Below are positions 43,713 to 50,466 of a stretch of DNA of 50,466 nucleotides, piece by piece (position 1 is the first letter of the stretch; each line of letters begins with the position of its first letter). Origin of the DNA: Candidatus Melainabacteria bacterium (GTDB lineage Bacteria > Cyanobacteriota > Vampirovibrionia > Vampirovibrionales > Vampirovibrionaceae); the NCBI GenBank assembly GCA_902168245.1, contig CABHPA010000021.1, positions 1-50,466 of the forward strand. Reading direction: 5' to 3'. The notes beneath the pieces are model-generated. The model was given only the letters and a program-made list of their open reading frames with translations. It was not told the DNA's origin and ran no database searches. The position numbers and the translations under genes are program-made.

Positions 43713-44460
43713 TAGTTACTTTGTTTTGACTAGATCGTATTTGATTGTGGGCGGCTAAAGCATTATGTTGCCAAAGAGGATCGGTAGGATGGTTGGCTCG
43801 ATAATGGTCGAATGCTCTTACTAAATCTTCGAAACTGTCAAACGAATGATTGTGGGGATTCCTGACTCGAAAATCACTGAATGCTTTTGCTTTTCTTGCT
43901 TCCTGTTTTTCCGCTTTCTGTATTTCAGCTCGTTGTTTGTATGCTCTTTGTTCTGCAGCTTTTTGTGCTATATCTTCCTGTGCATCTATTTCTTGCGTCC
44001 TGGCAAGGGCATTTTCAGGAAGTGTGCCTCCTGGAAATATCAAAGAAGGGCGTCCATCCGGACGGCGTACTACAACTCTGGGGTTAAAGTCGTTACCTTC
44101 AATTGCAGGCTCACAATATACAGCATATTGTCTTAAGCGATCAGCTTGCTTTTTTTCATTTAAACGCGCTTTCATGTCTTGAAACGAGCGTTGGATTATC
44201 CCTTTTAAGTCAGCAGCAGGTAATGCTCCTGCTTTAACTTGTTTCGCCATATCAATCCAACGATTTAAAAGGCCAGTTGGTACACCGCCTTCAGAAAACG
44301 CTGTTCGGGCTTTTACGCTATTTGGATTTTTTATAAGACGGTCTGGAATTTTCTCAGTCCAATACTGAGTGCGGGTAGAACCCAGTGAAATTTCTGAAGA
44401 GGCAGCTGAGGCGGTGCTATATACGGGCTGTCGAAAAGAAGAAGGTCCTGGAACTGACAT
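43657..44460 (-). CDS. Uncharacterised charged protein with Lys/Ala-rich coiled coil
   Basis: A 267-residue protein that I do not recognise. It begins with a low-complexity Ser/Pro/Thr segment (MSVPGPSSFRQPVYSTASAA). Residues about 60-110 are helical and basic (FQDMKARLNEKKQADRL). A Lys/Gln/Ala-rich run at 160-190 (EQRAYKQRAEIQKAEKQEAR) predicts a coiled coil. The C-terminus is basic (KIYKTFKRFIR). No signal peptide or membrane helix is present. The last 56 bases overlap the IS fragment, so its original end may be altered. An unstructured N-terminus with a coiled coil and no enzyme motif would fit a secreted effector or a DNA-associated plasmid protein, but there is no direct evidence for either. 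Confidence 0.5.
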   Translation of the reverse strand: MSVPGPSSFRQPVYSTASAASSEISLGSTRTQYWTEKIPDRLIKNPNSVKARTAFSEGGVPTGLLNRWIDMAKQVKAGALPAADLKGIIQRSFQDMKARLNEKKQADRLRQYAVYCEPAIEGNDFNPRVVVRRPDGRPSLIFPGGTLPENALARTQEIDAQEDIAQKAAEQRAYKQRAEIQKAEKQEARKAKAFSDFRVRNPHNHSFDSFEDLVRAFDHYRANHPTDPLWQHNALAAHNQIRSSQNKVTIAGPLANKIYKTFKRFIR

Positions 44461-44709
44461 GATATTGTTTCTCTTATATAAAAAGGTGACTACAATAAGG
44501 CGGCGAAGAGAAGAATAGTTTCTCTTAAGGGGCTAATTACAAAAGCCTGGGCTATTATTATCAGGGGAAAGTGGTGATAACAAATGATTTCCTTTGGCAA
44601 TCAAAAGGCAAACCATCTGTAGAATAAGGAACAGCCGTAATTTCTAACACAAAAGAAAAAACATGGAAAGGCGTTAAATGGCCTTGTTTTTGCAACAGAC
44701 CCATCAGAG
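44461..44709. other. Gap with a hairpin between two leftward genes
   Basis: AAGAGAA-GAATAGT-TTCTCTT (44506-44526) is a perfect 7-base inverted repeat about 45 bases before the start of the unknown gene. It could be an operator or a weak processing hairpin. Confidence 0.35.
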
Positions 44710-45351
44710 TCAGGCTACAAAGTTGATGGATTGAGTAGAAGCAGAGGCAGGACTTTTCGGAGTGACTTTAGTGAGCTGAATATAGCTGTCGCCCGGGCCT
44801 TCATCGCTGACCCGCAAGCTTGGCACTCTGGCCACTACTGTTTTAAGCGTTTGCGTGGATAGCAAAGGCGCCAGCCGAATATGGCCGCCTGGTTTTAGCA
44901 TGGCTGCCATTTTTTCCAATGCCTGTTGCTGAAAATCCCTGGATTCCGGGTAGCAGAATATGGAATAGGATGAAAAAATGCGATCAAAGGTATTATCTGG
45001 ATAGTTGGTATTCTCAATTGCAACCTGCTTCAAGTAGGGCTTGTCCTCCGGCAGGGCATCCCCAATATCAATACCTTCAGCGCTGGTGAAGCCTTTCTCG
45101 TGCAGGTCTTCTACAAAGTGCCCGTCACCGGTTCCCACATCCAGAATGCGCATGTCCGGGGTTAAATCGTCCAGGTATCCGGCCGGATATGTGGTTCGTT
45201 GCAAGATATCAAATCCCCGATCGGTTATGCTATAGGGTACATCGCCATGGTCAACGATGCCATAGCTTTTAACCTCTCGCTTTGGGGTGGTTTGGTAGCG
45301 CTGGTTGTATTGCTGCTGCTTGATGGTGCTTGGATTATGTAGAGAAGACAT
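44710..45351 (-). CDS. Class I SAM-dependent methyltransferase
   Basis: I start it at 45351 (MSSLHNPSTIKQ), giving 213 residues. An in-frame codon at 45414 would add 21 hydrophobic residues of poor fit. SAM motif I is MRILDVGTGDGHFVEDL, motif II ends AEGIDIG, and the post-motifs include FDRIFSSYSIFCYPES and AAMLKPGGHIRLAP. This is the ubiquinone/menaquinone-type methyltransferase fold and does not identify a substrate. A Ser/Ala-rich tail follows (SPASASTQSINFVA). It stands alone between two IS relics in the plasmid-like part. Confidence 0.72.
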   Translation of the reverse strand: MSSLHNPSTIKQQQYNQRYQTTPKREVKSYGIVDHGDVPYSITDRGFDILQRTTYPAGYLDDLTPDMRILDVGTGDGHFVEDLHEKGFTSAEGIDIGDALPEDKPYLKQVAIENTNYPDNTFDRIFSSYSIFCYPESRDFQQQALEKMAAMLKPGGHIRLAPLLSTQTLKTVVARVPSLRVSDEGPGDSYIQLTKVTPKSPASASTQSINFVA

Positions 45352-45632
45352 GGCGGTTTTCTGATAGACAATGACAAGACTATTAATGCAAAAGCCGACC
45401 GGAAATTGCCTCACTGAAATTCACACCCTGAGCATCGCTTGTCTCAAATCAAGAGAAAGACCGGGAACGTTTCAGGTCCGTTGATTTTAGGGACTCGTCC
45501 GCTTTGACTTCTTCCCGGGCATTTTGCGCTGGAGTACTAATAGGTGGCTGGGTTAAAAACAAGTATTCAACGGGAGCCTCCCCTGTCTTTGTCCTGAGAT
45601 TCGCGAATTGGCTACTGAGCAGTTAACGGCAT

Positions 45633-45773
45633 CTAGGCCAAAGAAGTCCGGCGACTGATAGGAACTGGAGGTATACTCACTACTTGTTGCTGAGATAGCT
45701 CCAAAATAGCACGGATATTAGGGGCTACGGTGAATCTACCATGTTTTAAGAAGTCATCACGATGTTTCTCTAA
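45633..45773 (-). pseudogene. 3' remnant of a gene cut by the right-hand IS5-family copy
   Basis: An open frame enters from the IS boundary at 45773 and reads LEKHRDDFLKHGRFTVAPNI and then LELSQQQVVSIPPVPISRR to a TAG at 45633-45635. It has no start on this side, so its 5' part was removed or displaced by the insertion. The product is unknown. The remaining sequence from 45415 to 45632 has no gene that I can support. Confidence 0.4.
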
Positions 45774-46395
45774 GAGGCTATCTGAGAAGTGCAACAAATT
45801 GAGTGTTTAGGTCGTCTTTCCCTGTAAAGTTGGGAGGGAAGCACAATGGACACTCAAAAGCGATATACCAGTGACTTAAGCGACAAGCAGTGGCGGTATT
45901 TAAGACCCCATATTCCAGAGGCTTTGCCGGGCGGACGGCACCGTTCCCATGACATGCGGTCAATCGTGAATGCGATTTTGTATCGGGTTAAAAACGGCTG
46001 TATTTGGCAAGACCTGCCCCATGATTTCCCGCCACACCAAACGGTATATGAATATTACAGGGCCTGGACGCTGGATGGCACTTGGGAAAAGATTCATGCG
46101 GTCTTGAGGGACAATTTGCGTCTGAAATTGGGTCGCTCCTTGCAGCCCAGTGCTGGAATTATTGACAGTCAGTCCGTTAAGACGGCAGATCGCGCAGCAC
46201 GCCCTTGGGGTGAAAATGGGGCTTCGCGGGTATGACGCAGGAAAGAAAGTAAAAGGCCGAAAGCGGCATATTCTGGTGGATACTTTGGGGCTGCTTCAAA
46301 AATTGCTGGTGCATGAAGGCAATATTCAGGATAGGGATGGTGGAAAGCTGTTACTGTTGCCGTTCAAAAACCAAGCCCCACATCCTGACTGATAC
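45774..46395 (+). mobile_element. IS5-family element, right-hand copy, 3'-truncated
   Basis: Begins GAGGCTATCTGAGAAGTGC at 45774, directly after TAA. The first 129 bases equal the left-edge copy in reverse orientation. The transposase homology ends near 46380, and no matching terminal repeat is found before the next gene at 46.5 kb, so the right end is gone. Confidence 0.85.
45846..46392 (+). pseudogene. IS5-family transposase, frameshifted and truncated
   Basis: The frame from 45846 gives the N-terminal domain (MDTQKRYTSDLSDKQWRYLR, GCIWQDLPHDFPPHQTVYEYY) and the first catalytic Asp in [10 protein letters not shown]. It stops at 46233. The family text resumes one base forward as [20 protein letters not shown] and [20 protein letters not shown], then loses homology after LLLLPF and stops at 46392. 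The second half of the DDE core is absent. The +1 shift falls near GAAAATGGGGC at about 46211-46221. Some IS427-group members use programmed frameshifting, but the truncation makes this copy inactive. Confidence 0.85.
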
Positions 46396-46501
46396 CTCTT
46401 CCACCAGGCACTGACCTGGCCAGCTGTTAGTTTTCAGCTATCACCGCGTTTTCACCTAGTACCCAGTTTGGTTAATAAATGTTCGTTTTGAGGAGATGAG
46501 C

Positions 46502-46684
46502 ATGGAGAGAGACAATCAACCGGTTTTGAGCAATCGCCTGGAGGATTTGGACACACCGGGCGTCATGGTAGTGGTTGACCCGGATGAGGCCGAATCTTTG
46601 GGCGCATTTCAGGAAACCGCCCTATCCCTGGAAGATGCATGGGAGTCCAACCTGGATATGGGAGAAGACCGCGATGGGGAATAA
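46502..46684 (+). CDS. Small acidic protein upstream of the ArdC-primase
   Basis: A 60-residue acidic protein starting at ATG 46502, six bases after AGGAG; an earlier ATG at 46496 abuts the ribosome site and is less likely. The sequence has VMVVVDPDEAESLGAFQETA and ends in an acidic tail (GEDRDGE). Its last 11 bases overlap the start of the ArdC-like gene, so it is probably co-translated with it. I do not recognise a family. Small acidic partners, including DNA mimics, are common next to antirestriction genes, but no function can be shown here. Confidence 0.55.
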   Translation: MERDNQPVLSNRLEDLDTPGVMVVVDPDEAESLGAFQETALSLEDAWESNLDMGEDRDGE

Positions 46685-48995
46685 GGCTTATGTAGAAACC
46701 GTTGCGGAAAGCATCATTCGGCAATTGAAAGAAGGTACGGTCCCCTGGATTAAGCCTTGGGAACCAGGAACCCAATTTAAGCCGTTTAACCCCTCTACCG
46801 GCAATGAATACAAAGGCATGAATGCCTTGTGGCTGATGAGCATGGCCGAAAGCAGGGGATACCAAGACGCCCGCTGGATGACGTTCAAACAAGCCAATCG
46901 CCTGGATGCGCAAGTCATGAAAGGTGAAAAAGGCACCAGCATTCAATACTGGCAGTGGAGCGAAGAACAGGTCAAACGGGATGAGGCTGGCAAACCCCTG
47001 TTGGATGAGCATGGGCAGGCCCTGAAAGTCATGGTGGCCCTGGAGCAGCCCAAGATTTTCTATGCCAATGTCTTCAATGCCGAGCAATTGCATGGACTCC
47101 CGCCCCAAGCATCCAACCGGCCCCAGTTCAGCGAATTTGAGCGCCATGAACATGCTGAGACCCTCTTACGGGATTCTGGGGTCCCGATTTTGTACCAAAA
47201 CGGCAACCGCGCCTTTTACCGGCCATCGACCGATACCATTACCCTGCCGGAACGGGAGCAGTTCAAAAGCCCGGATGGGTTTTACGCCACAGCCCTGCAT
47301 GAGTTAGGACATGCCACAGGCCATCCCCGTCGGTTAAACCGGGATTTAGCCCATCCTTTCGGGTCCGAAGGCTATGCCAAGGAAGAACTGCGGGCGGAAA
47401 TCGCCTCTCTCATGCTGGGAGAAAAGCTGGAAATTGGCCATGATCCTTCCCAGCATGTGGCTTATATCGCTTCCTGGATTCGGATTCTGGAAAACGATCC
47501 GCATGAAATCTTCCGGGCGGCCTCCGATTCGGAAAAAATCGTGCAGTATCTCACGGGGCCAGAACTCAAGCAAACCGTGACTCAGGAACCGGAAGCCGTT
47601 CAAATTACGGTTCAAATGCCCACCCTGCAACCGGAGCTGGAGAATGCTATGAATATCAGCAACGAACGGGTTTATCTGGCGGTGCCTTACGAGGAAAAAG
47701 AGGAGGCCAAAGCCCTGGGCGCTCGACGATGGGACAAAGGAGCAGGCTCCTGGTATGCCTCACCCGGAACAGACCTGTCTCAACTGGAACCCTGGATACC
47801 CAAGCCATCGGATCACGTGCATGTACAAGACGGACCCAATCCGCAAGAAGCATTTGCACAAGCCCTTTCAGAAGCAGGCTTACAGATCACCGGCCTGCCG
47901 GTTATGAACGGGCAAATCCAGCGTGTAGCCGTGCAAGGCGACACGCCCGGACAAAAATCCGGCTCGTATGTGGGGCATCTGGACGGTCGCCCGGCAGGCT
48001 ATATTCAGAACTTTAAAACCGGCGAGCAAATCAACTGGAAGCTGAATGCCCAACTCAAGTCGCTTTCCGCCTTGGATCGCGCCAAGCTGGCGGCTGAAGC
48101 GGCACAAAAACGGCAGGACCGGGCCAATCAACTGGAGCGCCAGCATGCCGAAACCGCCAAAATCGTGGAAGGCCATTTCAGCCAGGGCGAACCGGCGGAG
48201 AATCATCCCTATCTGGACAGCAAAGGCGTTGCCAGCTATGGCCTGATGATCGATACCGTGGGAAGCCTAACTTTGCCTAAAAATGACCCGGACGGCCAGC
48301 AATGGAGCGCCAAAGGCAATCTGCTCATTCCCATCCGGGATATCGACGGGCAGTTCCTGGGCGCACAATCCATTGATGCCACGGGTAAGAAAAGCCTGCC
48401 GCGCGGCTGTCGCAAACAAGGCGGGCATCATGTCATTGGGGATGTGGCGGCCAACGATAAGATTCTCTTTGCGGAAGGCTATGCCACGGCGGCGACACTA
48501 CATGAGCTGACGTGGCTGCCAGTGGTGGTCACTTTTGATTCGGGGAATATGCCTGGGGTGGCCGAGGCCTACCGGCAGAAATTCCCAGAGAAAAATCTGA
48601 TTCTGGCCGGGGACAATGATCACAGCAAGCCCAAAGAGAAAAACGTGGGCCTCCAGAAAGCCCAGGAAGCCGCCCAAAAGGTGGGTGGGTACACTTTACT
48701 TCCCACGTTCGAGAAAGGCGCTTCTGGAAGCGACTGGAATGATTTGATGCAATCCAAAGGCAAGGCCCTGGTCAGTAGTATGCTCCAGGCCGGGATCGGG
48801 ATAGGCGGACATCAAGCACCGGGCGCAATTGGCTCTGGCCCAGGAAAAGGCCCCAAAGCAGGATGCTATTTGGACATTGGAGCAGAGCATGGAGCAAGGA
48901 ATGTCCCTGAGCCTCACTCGTTAGATTCACTCCCAAAACCTACATACTCCAAGCCCCGTTTCGAACTACACGGGGCTTTTTTCTTCAGGGATTGA
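46674..48995 (+). CDS. ArdC-type antirestriction / DUF5710 / Toprim primase-like plasmid protein
   Basis: Start chosen at ATG 46674 (MGNKAYVETVAESIIRQLKE) with GGAGAAG seven bases before it, giving 773 residues. Domains in order are an ArdC-like ssDNA-binding N-terminus (residues 1-125, with ITKW-like WIKPWEPG and YKGMNALWL) and a zincin-like peptidase domain with LHELGHATGH near residue 208. A DUF5710-like module near 330-375 (YLAVPYEEKEEAKALGARRWD) and a KfrB-like spacer follow. The last domain is Toprim (ILFAEGYATAATLHEL, LILAGDNDHSK, SDWNDLM). Such proteins are carried by conjugative plasmids. They protect incoming single strands and prime complementary-strand synthesis. The last 15 codons run through a terminator hairpin, so the native C-terminus may be altered. 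Confidence 0.85.
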   Translation: MGNKAYVETVAESIIRQLKEGTVPWIKPWEPGTQFKPFNPSTGNEYKGMNALWLMSMAESRGYQDARWMTFKQANRLDAQVMKGEKGTSIQYWQWSEEQVKRDEAGKPLLDEHGQALKVMVALEQPKIFYANVFNAEQLHGLPPQASNRPQFSEFERHEHAETLLRDSGVPILYQNGNRAFYRPSTDTITLPEREQFKSPDGFYATALHELGHATGHPRRLNRDLAHPFGSEGYAKEELRAEIASLMLGEKLEIGHDPSQHVAYIASWIRILENDPHEIFRAASDSEKIVQYLTGPELKQTVTQEPEAVQITVQMPTLQPELENAMNISNERVYLAVPYEEKEEAKALGARRWDKGAGSWYASPGTDLSQLEPWIPKPSDHVHVQDGPNPQEAFAQALSEAGLQITGLPVMNGQIQRVAVQGDTPGQKSGSYVGHLDGRPAGYIQNFKTGEQINWKLNAQLKSLSALDRAKLAAEAAQKRQDRANQLERQHAETAKIVEGHFSQGEPAENHPYLDSKGVASYGLMIDTVGSLTLPKNDPDGQQWSAKGNLLIPIRDIDGQFLGAQSIDATGKKSLPRGCRKQGGHHVIGDVAANDKILFAEGYATAATLHELTWLPVVVTFDSGNMPGVAEAYRQKFPEKNLILAGDNDHSKPKEKNVGLQKAQEAAQKVGGYTLLPTFEKGASGSDWNDLMQSKGKALVSSMLQAGIGIGGHQAPGAIGSGPGKGPKAGCYLDIGAEHGARNVPEPHSLDSLPKPTYSKPRFELHGAFFFRD
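48951..48982 (+). terminator. Rho-independent terminator inside the 3' end of the primase gene
   Basis: Stem AAGCCCCGT (48951-48959) and ACGGGGCTT (48970-48978) with a 10-base loop and six Ts (48977-48982). The primase frame continues through it to 48995. Confidence 0.8.
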
Positions 48996-49049
48996 AGTCC
49001 TGATAAAAAGCGGCTATCATAAAAGTAAAGAAATCCTTACTTTCTTTAC
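48992..49049 (+). promoter_or_regulatory. Promoter and palindromic operator of the toxin-antitoxin operon
   Basis: TTGAAG (48992-48997), 17 bases, TATCAT (49015-49020). Just downstream, over the likely start point, GTAAAGAAA (49025-49033) and TTTCTTTAC (49041-49049) form a perfect inverted repeat around TCCTTAC. This placement suits autorepression by the AbrB-like antitoxin. AAGGAGG (49054-49060) is the ribosome site for the next ATG. Confidence 0.7.
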
Positions 49050-49064
49050 CATCAAGGAGGGCTT

Positions 49065-49370
49065 ATGGCTATAAGTCGCCAACACTTAAAAACGACCACT
49101 GTCAGCAAAAAAGGCCAAATAACAGTTTCAGCGGACGCTCGCCATTCGTTGGGCATTGCGGCTGGAGATCCTTTAATGGAGCTTGTTTTGGATGGCTGTG
49201 TTGTATACATGCCAGCCGACTTAGCATTGGAAGACCTTCAAAAACGCGCGCAAGCAGCTTTAACAAAGACCGGCATCACCGTTGACATGCTGAAAGCTAA
49301 TGTGGAAGCTAGAAAAGAAGCACGTCTTATGGAAAGATACCCCGACCTAAGCAATGACACAGCCCCTTAA
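49065..49370 (+). CDS. AbrB/SpoVT-type antitoxin
   Basis: A 101-residue DNA-binding antitoxin. The swapped-hairpin AbrB domain is at residues 9-50 (TTTVSKKGQITVSADARHSL, GIAAGDPLMELV), and a helical C-terminal half (LEDLQKRAQAALTKTGITVD) should bind and block the toxin. The gene overlaps the PIN toxin by 17 bases, the common antitoxin-first order. A strong AAGGAGG site and the palindromic operator just upstream suggest autoregulation. It probably stabilises the plasmid or element that carries it. Confidence 0.82.
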   Translation: MAISRQHLKTTTVSKKGQITVSADARHSLGIAAGDPLMELVLDGCVVYMPADLALEDLQKRAQAALTKTGITVDMLKANVEARKEARLMERYPDLSNDTAP

Positions 49371-49791
49371 ACCTCTTATATTTGTTGATTCCAATGTCCT
49401 CATTGAAGGCTTACTAGAAAATTTTGCGGCGGCCAAGACGATAATCACCTTGGCAAACTACAAAAAAATCAACTTAATGACCTGCCAACAAGTCATTACT
49501 GACGTTGAAGATGAGCTGCTAGAACAAAGCAAAGCCATGCAGGAATTTAACATCATTCTTGAAGCCTGGAAAAAAATGCTTCAAAAAACCCGCCTCAAAA
49601 TCGTTCCAGACCCTGACTTATCAGACGTTCTGGAGATCAAAATACAATATTTGCCCTTAATGCATCATTTAGCTGATATTCCTATCCTGACAGCAGCCCT
49701 AAAAGCGAACCCCAGACCCAACATTATACTCTCTGGAAATCGAAAGCATTTTAATGACAAAGTGGCTAAAAAGTGCGGAATCCCTATTTAG
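49354..49791 (+). CDS. PIN-domain toxin (VapC-like RNase)
   Basis: A 145-residue PIN-domain protein predicted to cut RNA with Mg2+. The first acidic residue lies in LIFVDSNVLIEGLL. A second acidic cluster in VITDVEDELLEQ and a C-terminal HLADIPILTAALKANPRPN supply the remaining expected Asp/Glu sites. The end ILSGNRKHFNDKV matches the usual PIN C-terminus. It is translationally coupled to the antitoxin. Its similarity to typical VapC is modest in the N-terminal half after the first motif. Confidence 0.8.
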   Translation: MTQPLKPLIFVDSNVLIEGLLENFAAAKTIITLANYKKINLMTCQQVITDVEDELLEQSKAMQEFNIILEAWKKMLQKTRLKIVPDPDLSDVLEIKIQYLPLMHHLADIPILTAALKANPRPNIILSGNRKHFNDKVAKKCGIPI

Positions 49792-49912
49792 AGCTGTTCA
49801 GAATATATTCAGCAGTATGTCAAGATTACGCTTGGGAATGATTCAACATAAACGACGTAACCCCTAATGACTCAAGCACTTCAGTCAGACAAACAAGGTT
49901 TGTATTTGCTAT

Positions 49913-50365
49913 TTACCGAGATTTTGCACTTAAGCCTGAAACAAAAAATTTGTTATATCCAAAAGCTTGTAGATTCGGATAAATGTCTTTTTGTTTCGGA
50001 GCATATAACTCCTTCATCACGTGTTCAAATGTCTCTATATCCTTTGGGTTGCCAGAAAGCGCTTTACTCAATAAACCAGGAGGAGCAATATGAGTCTGTA
50101 TGGGCAGCTTAGGCGGCGTATCCAGACTGAAAGTAGGTGGCTTTCCAGGAATACTACTCCTCAACCCAGCTTTTTTAATCGATTTTGGCAAATCATAAAA
50201 GGCGGAATCTGTCCTAGAGCGGTCAATTGCTTCTCTAATATCTAACACTTCTTCTGTTGTTATAGGTTCTGTAGACAATTTGCCCTGCATAGAACCGTGT
50301 ACAGATCGGGTATCAGGCTGTCTCAACAAGGACCTACTAATACCAATTCCATCAATTAAGGGCAT
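49913..50365 (-). CDS. Uncharacterised protein with Pro-rich centre
   Basis: A 150-residue protein without a recognised family. The first half is polar (EPITTEEVLDIREAIDRSRT), the middle Pro-rich (IPGKPPTFSLDTPPKLPIQT), and the C-terminal third helical (DIETFEHVMKELYAPKQK). It has no signal peptide or membrane helix. Its start overlaps the end of a further leftward gene by 14 bases, so the two are one operon. The style (soluble, low-complexity, Pro/Ser-rich) recalls the protein at 43657-44460, but no shared motif is visible. Confidence 0.5.
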   Translation of the reverse strand: MPLIDGIGISRSLLRQPDTRSVHGSMQGKLSTEPITTEEVLDIREAIDRSRTDSAFYDLPKSIKKAGLRSSIPGKPPTFSLDTPPKLPIQTHIAPPGLLSKALSGNPKDIETFEHVMKELYAPKQKDIYPNLQAFGYNKFFVSGLSAKSR

Positions 50366-50466
50366 TTAGAATCCATCCATAACCGACAATGGATTGTACC
50401 AGGCCTGGATTATCGTAGAAGTGCTTTAATTGAGCTTCTAATTGGTTTTCCACTTCATCTAAACTG
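50352..50466 (-). CDS. C-terminal end of an unknown gene (cut by window edge)
   Basis: An open frame enters from the right edge and ends SIVGYGWILNALN at a TGA (50354-50352). It overlaps the start of the next leftward gene by 14 bases. The visible 37 residues are helical (LDEVENQLEAQLKHFYDNP). No family can be assigned from this tail. Confidence 0.5.
   Translation of the reverse strand, partial: SLDEVENQLEAQLKHFYDNPGLVQSIVGYGWILNALN

Noticed and set aside
1..45902. A composite transposon formed by the two IS5-family copies
   Set aside because: The right-hand copy lacks the second half of its transposase and its outer end, so no transposable unit is shown. Homologous recombination between the copies remains possible.

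Overview
The window comes from a diderm (Gram-negative type) bacterium. It carries an MsbA-like lipid exporter, an HME-RND metal pump with a remnant of an outer-membrane channel, a KdsC-like phosphatase, CMP-sugar synthesis and two sets of periplasmic polysaccharide O-acyltransferases. No rRNA, tRNA or phylogenetic marker is present, so the lineage cannot be fixed. The mix of surface-glycan genes, heavy IS decay and conjugative-plasmid genes would fit an environmental lineage such as Vampirovibrionales, but that is a guess.

Region 1 (1-21.6 kb) is a cell-surface glycan locus. Leftward it has an MBOAT acyltransferase, an SGNH partner and a sulfotransferase whose 3' end was replaced by an IS5-family end. 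Rightward it has an ABC exporter, two NanM-like sugar O-methyltransferases (one on the opposite strand), a GT-A-like protein, three GT-B or capsule-type proteins and a TylF-like methyltransferase. A compact six-gene operon follows: NeuB-like synthase, KdsC-like phosphatase, SDR, aldehyde dehydrogenase, CMP-sugar synthetase and a fused transketolase. It looks dedicated to an unusual CMP-activated 3-deoxy-2-ulosonic acid.

Region 2 (22.1-30.8 kb) holds a membrane-anchored fatty-acid alpha-dioxygenase-like heme enzyme, a ClC channel with CBS domains and a second SGNH+MBOAT pair.

Region 3 (27.0-27.7 and 30.8-34.4 kb) is a graveyard of IS5, IS3, IS1595 and IS21 remnants and a large serine recombinase, all broken.

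Region 4 (34.6-43 kb) holds a 731-aa protein combining an elastin-like GGVTP repeat, EF-hand-like loops and an HExxH zinc motif, then a divalent-metal efflux operon (His-rich protein, shortened TolC-like protein, adaptor, CzcA-type pump).

Region 5 (43-50.5 kb) looks like plasmid or integrative-element backbone: unknown charged proteins, a methyltransferase, a truncated IS5-family copy identical over 129 bp (inverted) to the one at the left edge, an ArdC/DUF5710/Toprim antirestriction-primase protein, and an AbrB/PIN toxin-antitoxin pair with a visible promoter and operator.
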